From: Phellopilus nigrolimitatus
Taxonomy: Eukaryota > Basidiomycota > Agaricomycetes > Hymenochaetales > Hymenochaetaceae
DNA: 23,277 nucleotides
Reading direction: 5' to 3'
Assembly (NCBI GenBank): GCA_021029095.1
Contig: JAJOHG010000395.1
Location: 1 to 23,277 of the forward strand
Numbering within the stretch: position 1 is the first letter of the stretch; every line of letters begins with the position of its first letter. A program made the translations under genes and the position numbers. The notes below the pieces were generated by a model. It ran no database searches. It had not been told where the DNA came from and saw only the letters and a program-made list of their open reading frames with translations. Positions 9,007-19,651 of this stretch are shown piece after piece.

Positions 9007-10367
9007 ATGTTTTATTCCACGGTCTTGTCTTTTGGTCTTCTCTTGGCACCGTTCGTTAGTGCCGCGGTCCACGACGTCACAGTTGGTTCCTCAGCCGGTG
9101 CCCTTACCTACTCTCCCGATGCAATTGTATGCTTTTTTTACTACACTATGCCTATCATCAATATACTAACTTTTTGTTGGATGCAATTACCAGTTCGCTT
9201 CGGCTGGTGATCAAGTCGTTTTCCACTTCCAGCAGAAGAATCACACAGCGACACAATCTTCATTTGCTGATCCATGCGGCTTGAAAGCTGGTGGTTTTGA
9301 CTCCGGATTGTAAGAGTTCTCTCAAACATTTCAGACGCAGTGATCTGAGAAGTATCTTCAGTATGCCTGTCGCCGCCAATGTAACTGACAACTTCCCCAC
9401 GTACACTATCACTGTCAACGACACGAATCCGATCTGGGTTTACTGTCGCCAGGCCGCTAACACGGCTGCTAGCCACTGTGGCAATGGCATGGTTTTTGCC
9501 GTGAATTGCGGCGCCGATGGAACCACAAACTCATTTACCAACTTCAAAAATGCCGCTTTGGCCATAGGTGCGAGTTTGCAAGCTAATGCGTCGTCGACGG
9601 CGGCAGCTGGGGGTTCCGGTACTGTCAGTGCGGCATCGCAGACTTCCACGGAGGCCAGCACCCCTGTGTCGTCAACTGCATCGTCAGCTGCCGCTGCTAC
9701 GCACACAGTCGTCGTAGGTGGTAACAGCTCCCTCACTTTCTCGCCTGCGGAGGTCTCTGCTCAGCCCAACGACGTGGTTGTCTTCCAATTGTAAGTTCGC
9801 TCGAAATCAGAAATTTTAGCAGGCTCACATAAGTTTTTTTCTCAGCCAATCCAAGAACCACACCATCACACAATCCTCGTTTGCTGCGCCATGTGAGAAG
9901 CTCGCGGCCACTTCATCTTCCGCCGCCGGCTTCGACTCCGGATTGTGAGTGATAAACTCCTAGAATTTGGAAAATATGTCTTACAGATTTATAGTTTGCC
10001 AGTTGCTGCCGGTTCGAGCGAGTTCCCAACCTTCAGTATTACCGTCAATAATACTACGCCGGTGTGGGCATACGTGCGTTCTATCCTTTTGAGCCCGTTG
10101 TTGTTGACCTGACGCTTTTGACATTAGTGTCGCCAAACTGGCCACTGCGGACTAGGCATGGTTATGGCTATCAATGCGGTTGACAGCAGCGCGAAGAACT
10201 TCACTGCATTCAAGGCTTCTGCCATGCAGATCAATGGTACAAGCTCCAATAGTACTGGATCCAGTTCTTCCTCGTCGAATACTACGACGAGCGGTGCGCC
10301 GCACACGATCGGCGTGGCTGGAATGAGTCTCGGTATGGCTGGAGCTGCTTTCCTTTTGTCTCTGTGA
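9007..10367 (+). CDS. Secreted serine-rich protein with two cupredoxin domains (360 aa)
   Basis: Six exons: 9007-9126, 9194-9309, 9362-9790, 9846-9944, 9995-10073 and 10128-10367. The introns are 67, 52, 55, 50 and 54 bp, and the joined frame is 1083 nt. A signal peptide covers residues 1-19 (hydrophobic core, cleavage after FVSA). Two plastocyanin-like domains follow, about 22-150 and 193-310, joined by a Ser/Ala/Thr-rich linker. Both keep the expected type 1 copper ligands: H57, C107, H117, M122, and H227, C282, H287, M292. The tail is Ser/Thr/Asn-rich and ends in a hydrophobic segment with no basic residues after it, which fits a GPI signal. The protein is therefore probably anchored at the cell surface. 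Fungal relatives are known as extracellular serine-rich cupredoxins; their role in copper binding or electron transfer is not well established. The two domains share an intron position, so they arose by internal duplication. Confidence 0.9.
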
Positions 10368-10852
10368 GGACGGAGTGTGTCGAACGTCACTATCTTCTAC
10401 TCTGTTTTTGCTGTTAACCTCCGGAACGATATCATGACCTGGACATTAATACCGCATACTTACTCCTCTTGACGACCTTCGTTGAACGATGTTTTTTTTT
10501 TTTTTTTTTTTTTTGGTTACTTGTATTTTCTTCTTTTCTTTTCAATTTGGGTACTGGTATGTAGATCATGCATGAATATACCCAAATGTTCAAAATGGAT
10601 TGGTCAATTCCGCAAACATTGATGGTCGGGAAATCGCCAGCCAAATCGATTATTGAAATGCTGCAGTTCGCAGAAAGAGAAAGCAGAAATGCGGTGCTAA
10701 GTGAGATCAATGATCGGCGGGCTGTCGCGTGTATGTAAGAGAAGCGTGAGAATGCCTGCCGAAACAGGACACGCTTACGCGCCACACTAGCTGACGCGTC
10801 TCCTCGACGTACTCAGGATTTCTAGGGCCGTTCACGGTTACTCTCTTCCACC
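10368..10852. other. Gap between cupredoxin and Rpn2 genes
   Basis: This 485-bp stretch holds the 3' end of the cupredoxin gene and the promoter of Rpn2. Visible features are a 23-base T run at 10492-10514 and an ACGCGT hexamer at 10794-10799. I do not see a copy of GGTGGCAAA, the proteasome promoter element of budding yeast. That is expected, because the element is not conserved across fungi. No coding sequence is supported here. Confidence 0.5.
10492..10514 (+). repeat. T23 homopolymer
   Basis: An uninterrupted run of 23 T about 125 bases after the cupredoxin stop codon. Such runs are length-variable microsatellites and are prone to sequencing error, so the exact length is uncertain. It may contribute to nucleosome exclusion ahead of the Rpn2 promoter (inference). 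Confidence 0.7.
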
Positions 10853-13800
10853 ATGGTCGCCCGCACTCAGACCTCTGCGGCTGGTGTTCTCGCTCTTCTT
10901 TCAGACCCAGAACCACTCCTCAAGCAGCACGCGCTCAAGGCGCTTGTTCCGCTAGTTCCCCAGTTCTGGGCAGAAATTTCTGAGCATGTCGCTCTCATGT
11001 GCGTATCGACTATGTACTCTTCATATTCAAGCTCAAACGTTGACGGGCCGTTGTAGAGAGTCATTATACGAAAGTAGCGACTTGCCTAAGGAGGCCCGAG
11101 ACTCTGCAGCTCTGCTTGCGAGTAAGGTGTACTACTTCCTTGGAGAGTATGACGAGGCCCTGTCGTTCGCACTCGGTGCAGGCCCTGCTTTTGAAGCCGA
11201 AAGTCGCGTTTTCGGCTCAGAAGAGTACATCGAAACTGTAGTCTGTGAGTGTGGGTCTTCTTGAAGGATGCGGTTCGCTTTTGACGCCTCCTCCAGCGAA
11301 AGCCATTGATAAATACGTCGAGCTTCGCTCAGACGAGTCAACGGATGCCTCGAAGAAGATTGACAAACGTTTGCAAGACATAATTGAGGGTATACTCAGG
11401 CGGTGTATTAAAGATGGCGAACACAAGCAGGTATGCCTATATGCCCCGCTATATATTTTGCCACTCACGCGTCGTACCTTGTAGGCTATTGGTATCGCGC
11501 TTGAGTCCCACCGCCTTGACCTGATTTCGCATATCTATAATATCAACAAGGATGTTACGCTACTGTCTTACGCAATGGACTCCGTTCTCGATACGAATTT
11601 CTCACTCTCGTACCGCGACCAGGTACTGAACTTCCTGCTCCCCATGTTTCCTCCCCTCGAGTCGAAAGGCCCGCATGTGTACGCAGTGACGCGTCTCCTC
11701 GTGACACTTAGCGATCCAGCACTGACCGTACCCATGCTTACTGGTCTGGTGCCGAGGGAGAAGCTACTTGCGTACCAGCTTGCTTTCGATCTGGTGGAGG
11801 GAGGAGGCCAGGACTTCTTGGAGGCTATTAGGATTGAACTTCCGGAAGGCGATTCTGTGCGTCGCTTCAACTCGTTTGCAGTCTGATTACTAACGTCATC
11901 GGCAGAATACGAAAGAGACATACGACAAGCTTCGACAAATCCTGGCCGGTCAAGAATCTGTCAAATTATATTTGCAGTTTTTGAAGATGAACAACAAGGT
12001 CGACATGCTCATTTTGAATAACACAAGAGTGCGTTCTACGCTCTCTGCAAAACAATATAGATAACTGACGACATACTCAGGACGTTCTTGAATCAAGATC
12101 ATCGGTTTACCACACCGCGCTCACCCTCCAGAATGCTTTCATGCATTCAGGGACCGCTTCAGACATCTTCCTTCGCGAGAATTTGACCTGGCTTTCAAAG
12201 GCGAACAATTGGGCCAAATTTTCCGCAACAGCCGGCCTTGGTGTTATTCACAAAGGCCACTTCGAGGAAGGCATGACCATCCTGGGCCCGTATCTACCTT
12301 CAGGCGATGGGAACCAGGCCCAGAGAAACCAGGCCCATGAAATCCAGGGAGCTCAATACTCGGAAGGCGGATCTCTGTATGCGCTGGGGCTTGTCAATGC
12401 AGGGTGTGGTATCGGTCGCGATGTCGAAGGTTATCTGCGCGACAAGCTCAAGATCGCGACTAATGAAGTTGTTCAGCATGGCGCGGCCCTGGGTCTTGGT
12501 GTCGCCGGTATGGGTGGCAAGAATGAGCAATCTTACGACAACCTCAAGGAAGCGTTGTATACGGACTCCGCAGTTGCTGGTGAAACTGCGGGTTATGGCA
12601 TGGGTCTCATCATGCTTGGCACCGCAGATGGGAGATGCGCAGACGAGATGCTGGCGTACGCGAGAGAAACGCAGCACGAGAAAATCATCCGTGGTCTTGC
12701 AGTCGGGCTGGCTTTCCTTTATTATGGTCGACAGGAACAGGCAGATGACATGGTGACGATGCTTTTAGCTGAGAAGGTAAAGATACTCCTCTATACCTAG
12801 TAATTATGTTTACTCATTTACTTCTAGGATCCCATCCTTCGCTATGGTGGTGTCTATACTGTCGCACTCGCATATGCTGGCACTTCGAATAATGGCGCCA
12901 TTCGAAAACTTCTCCATGTTGCGGTTTCTGATACCTCTGATGACGTTCGTCGCGCAGCGGTCACCTCCCTCGCATTTGTGCTCTTCAAGAACCCTGGCCA
13001 GGTACCGAGGATTGTGCAACTCCTTAGCGAGAGTTACAACCCTCATGTTCGTTGCGGTGCTACGCTTGCACTTGGTATAGCCTGCGCAGGAACCGGGCTT
13101 CAGGACGCTGTAGATATTCTCGAGCCGATGACTAAAGACCCTGTCGACTTTGTGCGCCAGGGCGCGTTCGTCGCTTTGGGAATGGTTCTCGTACAACAGT
13201 CCGAGGCGTCTTCGCCATCTATGTCGTCCACTCGCAGTCTTTATGCGAAAATTGTTGCGGACAAACACGAGGACCCGATGGCTCGCTTTGGCGCCGCTCT
13301 GGGCCAGGGTCTTATTGACGCTGGTGGACGCAACGTGACGATTAGTCTGCAGAGTCGCGCGGGTAGTCGCAACACAAGTGCCATTGTCGGTATGGTTTTG
13401 TTCTGTCAATTCTGGTATTGGTATCCACTCGCGCACTGCGCTTGCCTTGCATTCGAGCCTACTGCAATCATTGGTCTGAATGGCGACCTAAAGGTACGGA
13501 CTATTATCAGCTTCACTATTTGTTCGCCAGTACTCATAGGCCTGTTTGCAGACTCCCAAATTCGAATTCATCTCCAATGCGAAGCCGAGTCTTTTCGCGT
13601 ACCCCCCGCCGACTAAACCTCCGACTAAAGAGTCTGTCGGTAAGGTCGCGACAGCCGTGCTGTCTACCACCGCGAAGGCGAAAGCGCGTGAAAGGACGAA
13701 GGAGAAAGAGAAGGCAGCTGCCACCGCTAATGGTGATGCTATGGAGACTGTGAGACCGTTTTATTGCTTGCATTTTACTTGGTTCTTAACAAAAACGAAA

Positions 13801-14469
13801 AACAAAAGGATGGCAAGAGCGAACCGAAAGTAGAGGCAAGGGGCGACGTTGAGATGAAAGTGGATGAGCCTTCACATTCAGTGTTGCCTGCGGGGGACAT
13901 CTCACCCATCACGAGCACGGTCTCCAATCTTCCTGAAGCGTCGAAATCTGAAGGCAAAGCACCCGAAAGCAAAAAGCGCAAATCCGAGCCTTCATTTGAG
14001 AAGCTGCCCAACTTCTCGCGTGTGATTCCTGCGCAGTTGGCGCATGTTACTTTTCCGGCCGAAGGTCGTTTCCAACCTGTTCGCCCTGTCTCGACTCGGA
14101 CACCGAAGACCACGAAGGGGAAGGCATCGACAGCGTCTGCGGTAAAAACGCCTTCGCTTGTACCGCTGGGCGTGACGTCTGAGCGCTACGCTGGCGGCGG
14201 GGGGATTCTCATTCTCATCGACCAGTCACCGGATGAGCCTGCCGAGTACATCGAGGCGGAGCTCCCAGCGCCTGTTCCTCCAGTGGCTGCAGCCGTATCG
14301 CCTGCGCCAGCAGCGACTGTTCCCGCACCCTCGGGCCCTCATATCGCATTGGATGAGGATGCGCCTGAAGCTGACCCTCCAGAATCTTTCGAGGTATGTT
14401 GATTTTCATTTTAGTCGTGCACTGATGCTGACCGTTCTCTAGTATTCGTTTGACGACGATAAAGACTGA
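10853..14469 (+). CDS. RPN2: 26S proteasome regulatory subunit Rpn2/PSMD1 (1044 aa)
   Basis: Ten exons: 10853-10998, 11057-11244, 11297-11430, 11485-11856, 11906-12028, 12081-12776, 12828-13493, 13552-13749, 13809-14393 and 14443-14469. All introns are 49-59 bp GT-AG and the frame is 3135 nt. The ATG sits in ACCATGG, a strong context. Rpn2 is the largest non-ATPase scaffold of the proteasome base and docks the ubiquitin receptor Rpn13. Residues 1-320 form the N-terminal helical rod. Exons 6-7 (about 322-775) hold the proteasome/cyclosome repeats, with Gly-Ala-rich units such as AALGLGVAGMGG and GATLALGIACAG. The conserved FWYWYPL and FAYPPP segments confirm the family. A Lys/Glu-rich disordered insert follows, then a conserved beta domain and an Ala/Pro-rich acidic tail ending FEYSFDDDKD, like the Rpn13-binding end of PSMD1. 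It is about 90 residues longer than yeast or human Rpn2, all in the insert and tail. Confidence 0.96.
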
Positions 14470-14815
14470 ACATACTCTTAACATTCTATCCTCTATGTAT
14501 TACTTTCTTCTGCCAATGCATCATTGTTTTCTAGACATTGTTATCGTCGTTAGGGTTAATACGATTTCTTTTAATGCTCTTGATGATGTGAACGCGACAA
14601 GCGGGTATTGGCTTCGTGATTTCCTTGTCCTTGAGCCGCCAATGCATATCGAAAACATACAACCTGTTCACCACATAGTAGTCATCAAGATATTATCAGT
14701 CAGTAATACAACACCGAAACTATTACAGACAAGCTAGGCAAAACAGATGAACGCATACATAACATATACAAAAACGATAAGGAATCAACGGAAAAAAGGG
14801 TGAGCAGCAAGTTTT
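14470..14815. other. Convergent 3' ends of Rpn2 and the 7TM receptor
   Basis: The 346 bp between the two stop codons must hold both 3' UTRs and both polyadenylation regions. It is AT-rich with no coding signal. Because the genes converge, overlapping transcripts are likely. The single TTAGGG at 14551-14556 is isolated and is not telomeric. Confidence 0.55.
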
Positions 14816-16620
14816 TTATATTTGAGAGCAATAAGACGGGGATGTAGGGCTGAACTGATATTTGGTTGGCGAAGGTTCGAGCGGATTCCGATCACTCTCA
14901 TGATCTATACGCGTGCGCGACTCAAACCGATATATCTCGCTGTCATCGGGCAAAGCGCCCATTTGGGACCTCTCTGGGGACGACGATAGCTGGCCGCTGA
15001 AGGTCTGTCGATCGGCGCCGGGACTGCGGAAAGAAGACGAAAAAGCGTGAAAAGAAGGGAGTGTAGACTCGCGACGTGGTAGGAGGGAAGGGCGTGTGAA
15101 TGCAAAAAGGATAACGTTAAAGAGACCTGAGCAGGAGAAGAGTACGTCTGCTACGACAGTGCCAGCGAAGGGGACATGCTGGTCGTAGAACGCGCGGAAT
15201 CGGACGATGGCGATTGGGAGAACCGTCAACGTGTAAACCAAAGGATAGCTAATGCGTTATGTTGAAATCATATTTCGAGCTGCATGTAGAACGCGCAAAC
15301 TCACAATAGCATCTGCATAGCTATGTTATCCACAGCTCTACCCCCTGTCTGCGATGAATGGGTCGTTGCGTGCAACCGCTCCTCCTTGGTTCTGAGCTTC
15401 ACCGAAAAACCGTCGACTATTACGACACCTTTAATAACCAGAGCCAAGGGGATGTACAGAATAATGTTTGCGAATGCACTAAGGGAAAATTGCGTCCTTT
15501 CTCAGTGACATTTAAACATAGCACAAACACTCACGTTGTCCACATGAAAACATAATCTAATGCGTATTGTTGGACTTGATAGCGCCGAGATACCCAGCAC
15601 CCTGGAAAACCAGTATTAACGATGTCATGCTTATTTCTTTTCGGACTTAGAGTGAATGAAGCATAGCCTACAGTATTGTGTGTCCCCCCAATAGGCATCT
15701 ATATCGTTCCTGTGCGTCACAGCACTAATGATAACAATCAAGATGATGGTGAGCCATATTGCGGACAATACTACGGCCGATAGAATTCGTGGGTGTAATG
15801 GAACCCAGCGGAAAACTATAGCACTGAAAGTGTGGACAGCAATCGCCTTCCAAAGCCACGCAATGTCAGAACCCATGTGCACCCGAGTTCATTATCAGCT
15901 CACCAATGTCCTGTGGATGGAGGTCAGACTCGGATTAAGGTGGTTTGTAACAGCGAATTCGGGTTGAATTTACTCACGCGAGGGCGACAGAAACATCGCC
16001 TATTTGCTTCATAAGGCCTTGCGATTTCCGGATTCAGTATGGCAGTCTCTTGAAACTGTTGTGCCCGTACCTTGCGCAGTGCAGAAGGAACCATCATGAA
16101 CGTTCTGCAGTATCGGCACGTTAATATAGATAGCAGGCATCACAGATATCATCACGTACAGCTTCAATGACCCATTTGAGATTCTAACAAAGAGAATGAA
16201 ACAGAAACTCGAAAACGGTATCCATGGAATACATACCATGATGCTTCCTAGTACACCGCGGTAAATTAAGCAAAAACTTCGAAGAAGCACAATTCGAGTC
16301 ACCCACCAGTGGCCTGGAAAAGTTCCGCAAACATCATAGAGATGAAATAGACGTGAAGGGGGGTCGTCGACCCCCATCTTCGTTGGTCCTTGTACTTCAC
16401 AGTTGAACTCTGTAGACAAGTAATTGATCAACCACCTTCACAGCCAAATATAGACATGCATAGAGCTTACCAGTATGTAGACCAGAAGAAACAGAACGGA
16501 TAAGAGCGAAAGAAAGGCGGCCTCTACGATGAATACAAGCCCAAGTCGCGTGCCAAATGTGAACGAACCACCGGGTACAACAACGGGACCTGAATCTTCT
16601 GCAGAGACGGTGTCGAGCAT
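14816..16620 (-). CDS. Seven-transmembrane GPCR-like receptor, Git3/cAMP-receptor-like (405 aa)
   Basis: Eleven minus-strand exons: 16620-16471, 16409-16307, 16247-16237, 16183-16160, 16104-16071, 16017-15978, 15910-15904, 15846-15672, 15601-15535, 15478-15305 and 15248-14816. All introns are GT-AG, 53-70 bp, and the frame is 1218 nt. The spliced product has seven hydrophobic segments. It carries signatures of the basidiomycete Git3/cAMP-receptor-like family: FCTAQG before TM3, then QIGDVSVALATLAIAVHTF, YWCW in the second outer loop, MLFYPLVYTLTVLPI in TM6 and SGLFNVILFAFTRP in TM7. The Cys of CTAQG and of YWCW are the likely disulfide pair. TM1 begins near residue 28 and the last 100 residues are a Ser-rich cytosolic tail. 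Such receptors are thought to sense nutrients and signal through G-alpha and cAMP; the ligand here is unknown. No upstream in-frame ATG precedes 16620 before a stop. Confidence 0.88.
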
Positions 16621-17336
16621 CAACGTCACGGCCGTCCTCAGCGGAGTGCTTGGAGGAAAGGAGTGTTCCAGTGCCTACGGTATGGGCTTGGAAGATGGGA
16701 ATGATAAAGCTGCTTTTATCGAGAATGCCTAGCGCTGAGTAGGACTCGTCACCCCTGGCGTCTCTGCCATGTGTGTACCTGAGAGCGCAGGGTTATTGAA
16801 TAAACATGCAGGGTATGCCATCGTAGATATCCGCGTCGGACATTCCCAAGTCGTAGTTTGGATAAGAAACAGATCAGGGAGTTACGCCCGTAACACCCGA
16901 TACGAGTGCGAAATTTTACGCTTCCCTTCAGAAAACAGTAAACCCCACTTTCTCCTCGAATCTGCATTTGTTGGTACAACACTCTCCTTGAGCGCAAAAC
17001 AGCCTCACCTCACGGGCTTTACCGGTACGTGACCAACCATACAGGTTTAGTTTCTGTTATTTTTCTTATAAGATAGATAAGAGGTCAAACACGTGGTGAT
17101 CCTATCAAGGGTTGCCATCCGAATAAATATGACTTTATACAAGAAAAATGCTCGTATCTACAATCACTCTCCAATCATCCTTTCCATGTACATGCCTTCT
17201 GTCACCGCCGCCGGCGTCAGATCTGCGCAGGACTGCGCGCCAGAACTCGCCAAGAGGGCGAACAGAACAGGCGAGTCAGGGATAATTCATGGTTAGAAGG
17301 CAGTCGGACGCAGATCCGCGCATTAGAATTCGTGCA

Positions 17337-17990
17337 TCAAATTAGTTCAGCAAAAGTGATGATAAAACACTGAAAATGAGTAGCTTCAATATTTATCGGC
17401 TGATAGGTAGAGCTCCTGTTACGCTGCTGCTGTCCATAACCGTAGCATAGTAGACGAGCCCTTCCAATCGTCAGGTACACATTCTTGCTGCGCATTCGTA
17501 GCTCGAAGATGTATACAAGAAGCGCCGCTCGAGCCGAGTTCAAGCGGGCGATGTCAACAGGCGAGCTCTGTATGATGATGTACTTGATGTCTCCCCATAC
17601 CAATCCCGAGCGAGTGAGAATATTGAGCGAAAACTCGGATACTCTTGAGCCAGAGAATGAACGCCATCAAGGCTGTGTAACTGAAACAAAAAAGTACTTA
17701 CTTCGAAATCACAGTTACTCTCACACTACACATGGAGCTCGGAATCCGTCAATTCGATGTCCTCAATTTGCGATACAGAAGTTCCCACCGTCCCTGGGTT
17801 GCGCGTCTTCATAGTTATCAATCGCGCTGTTGTTCGCTCTAACCGCTCCAGTCGGCGAGGACATAGCTATCGACACGCAGAGCACGAAGAAGAGAAGCGC
17901 GATGGAAGCGAGCAGATCCTTTAAAGACGCAGCGAGCGAAGTTCTCTTGTGATGCGGTACGGAGCTTCCTCATGAGGGTTGAAGGCCTCA
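17337..17990 (-). other. Hydrophobic fragments resembling membrane-protein debris
   Basis: Minus-strand frames here contain separate hydrophobic runs: LLASIALLFFVLCVSIAM near 17870-17930, YTALMAFILWLKSIRVF near 17640-17695, and a 17337-17603 frame containing ARAALLVYIF. They lie in different frames with stops between them. I could not join them with good splice sites into one protein. They may be remains of a transmembrane gene, or chance. No family was recognised. Confidence 0.2.
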
Positions 17991-18632
17991 TGGTAAGATA
18001 CTATCCAGTTTGTATCAGCAAAACTTCATCATCCACAAAGCAGTTTACTCACAGCGATCGCTGATGTTATTGAAGTTTCCGTGTAAATATTGCCAATGCC
18101 TCTTCACCTTACTACTTGTGTATGCGCTACAAGCGACAAACGGTATTCTAACTTTCTCTTACCACAGTAATGGCAGACTCATTGACGTTGCGGCGCTGGG
18201 AAATTTTTGTCTTGATTGATACTTGAGCGTCAACAAACCTGAAATGGCCTTCAAGTTGCTGAGAATGTTCGTGGCTAGAAGCTTGTGGCAGGGCCAAAGC
18301 TCGAATAACCGATGCTATGGTTTGTTGGAACGTTGGATACGTCGTAAATCCTGTATCTCGTATCGCAATTGTTTGCACCTTCAATGTGCGGTGTAATACG
18401 CCCAAGCGTCTTTGGCTTGCGAGCCGTCAGAGTTCTCGATCGATCTATTGCTTGACTGAATCAGTCAGGCTACGACGCGTAGAACAGAGAGACTGGATCA
18501 ACGGAAAGCGCGTTGGTAGTGTGTCAACACCTCACAGAGCAGCACTGAAGTCGCGTCGAATAATTCGCGCTCGTTGTTTTTCCCCTTCATCACCACCCCC
18601 ATGTCAAAACCGCAGCCTCGACGACTATCGCC

Positions 18633-18951
18633 ATGTTACCTGCATCCACATCTGTTGCCCACTAGTAGACCGCTGGACTGGCGTGCACGACGACCCTCTT
18701 GCTGACGAAGACGCCCTGGTACGCCAACGATCTGGCTACGAAAGAGCTCACCAAGCTTTTCGCGTCTACTGCGTCCTTGCCAGGTAATTTTACGAAGCTG
18801 TCGGCCATCGCAACAACCGATATGATTGACAGACGTTGATGTCGATCATGCGAAGGCATCGTCGTATGTTCGCCTCTTGAAATTTTGGGCGGTCGATTCT
18901 GGTGACCTCGAAATCTTTTTCTCGCGATCAATGAAAGTGCGATTCAAATAG
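18633..18951 (+). pseudogene. Possible degenerate gene, unknown family
   Basis: An ATG at 18633 opens a frame interrupted after ten codons by two adjacent TAG codons (18663-18668). It then runs open from 18669 to 18783 and joins through a well-formed 49-bp intron (18784-18832, gtaatt...gacag with a plausible branch site) to 18833-18951. The open part reads like genuine protein: a TPWYANDLATKELTKLF segment, then DVDVDHAKASSYVRLLKFW. I do not recognise it. Either this is a decayed gene, or it is the tail of a real gene whose upstream exon I could not place. The preserved phase across the intron is the main support. Confidence 0.3.
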
Positions 18952-19651
18952 GCGGACCTACACTATCTGACATCACGCATAAGTTGTGCATCATGTTCAG
19001 ACGGTGAAAACTCTCATCGTGCGAATCCTTGCGTGTCAATTTACATTGAGCCGACAGAGGTTGCGAGTTGTCGCTAATACTATCGCATCGAATGTGACAC
19101 TTTGCTAATTGCAGCGGCAGCGCTTCGGTTCTCGCAACTGATTTTGACGAGCGGCATATGCGGGTCTGCAGGAGAACGGGAGCGTTTAAATTCTCACCTA
19201 TGAAGCCGACAGTTTTCTTCATCAACACATTTAAGCGGAGCTCACCGGCGTACGTACTGTACAAGCGGGATGAACGACATTATGCGCTCATTTTTACCGG
19301 ACTCCCTTTGGCTAGAGCTTTCGAGAACAACGCATACGAACCGTGAACGGCCCAGCAATGATAATCGACGTTCCTCAGTTATACCGGTTTGCAAACGAGA
19401 TGTCGGAGAACACGGCTTACCTTTTGGATGGAGCCTATGACCATGATCGTAAAATACAGGTTTCCTGTAATAATGTTTTTAATAAGTAAAATATACGATA
19501 TGGAGTAGTACAATGTGCTTATGGAAGTGGTTTCGACATGATGCGACACGCCACTGTCTTGCCGCGTCAAGTTCGATCGTCTACCGCGGTGCTTCGAGAC
19601 GCCGTAGGCTACCCAAATGTTCTTACGGTACCGTGAAACAGATCCCTCTGC

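Larger units (their letters stand above)
16621..19651. other. 3-kb region with at most a decayed gene
   Basis: This lies between the divergent starts of the 7TM receptor and the PP2C gene. The two ends are presumably their promoters. I could not build a complete gene in the middle. A coding-like stretch at 18633-18951 (plus) and hydrophobic fragments at 17337-17990 and 19379-19570 (minus) are described separately. No terminal repeats, tRNA or intact transposon were seen. Confidence 0.45.

Noticed and set aside
9450..9480. Short segment in the domain 1 copper loop that could be an unspliced intron
   Set aside because: The stretch between a possible donor and acceptor would be only about 20 nt, too short for a fungal spliceosomal intron. 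The extra residues are therefore taken as real.
12300..12677. 125-aa minus-strand frame antisense to Rpn2 exon 6
   Set aside because: It is the mirror of strongly conserved Rpn2 coding sequence, with no independent motif.
14551..14556. TTAGGG, a possible telomere-type repeat
   Set aside because: Single copy with no tandem repetition; chance match in a convergent 3' region.
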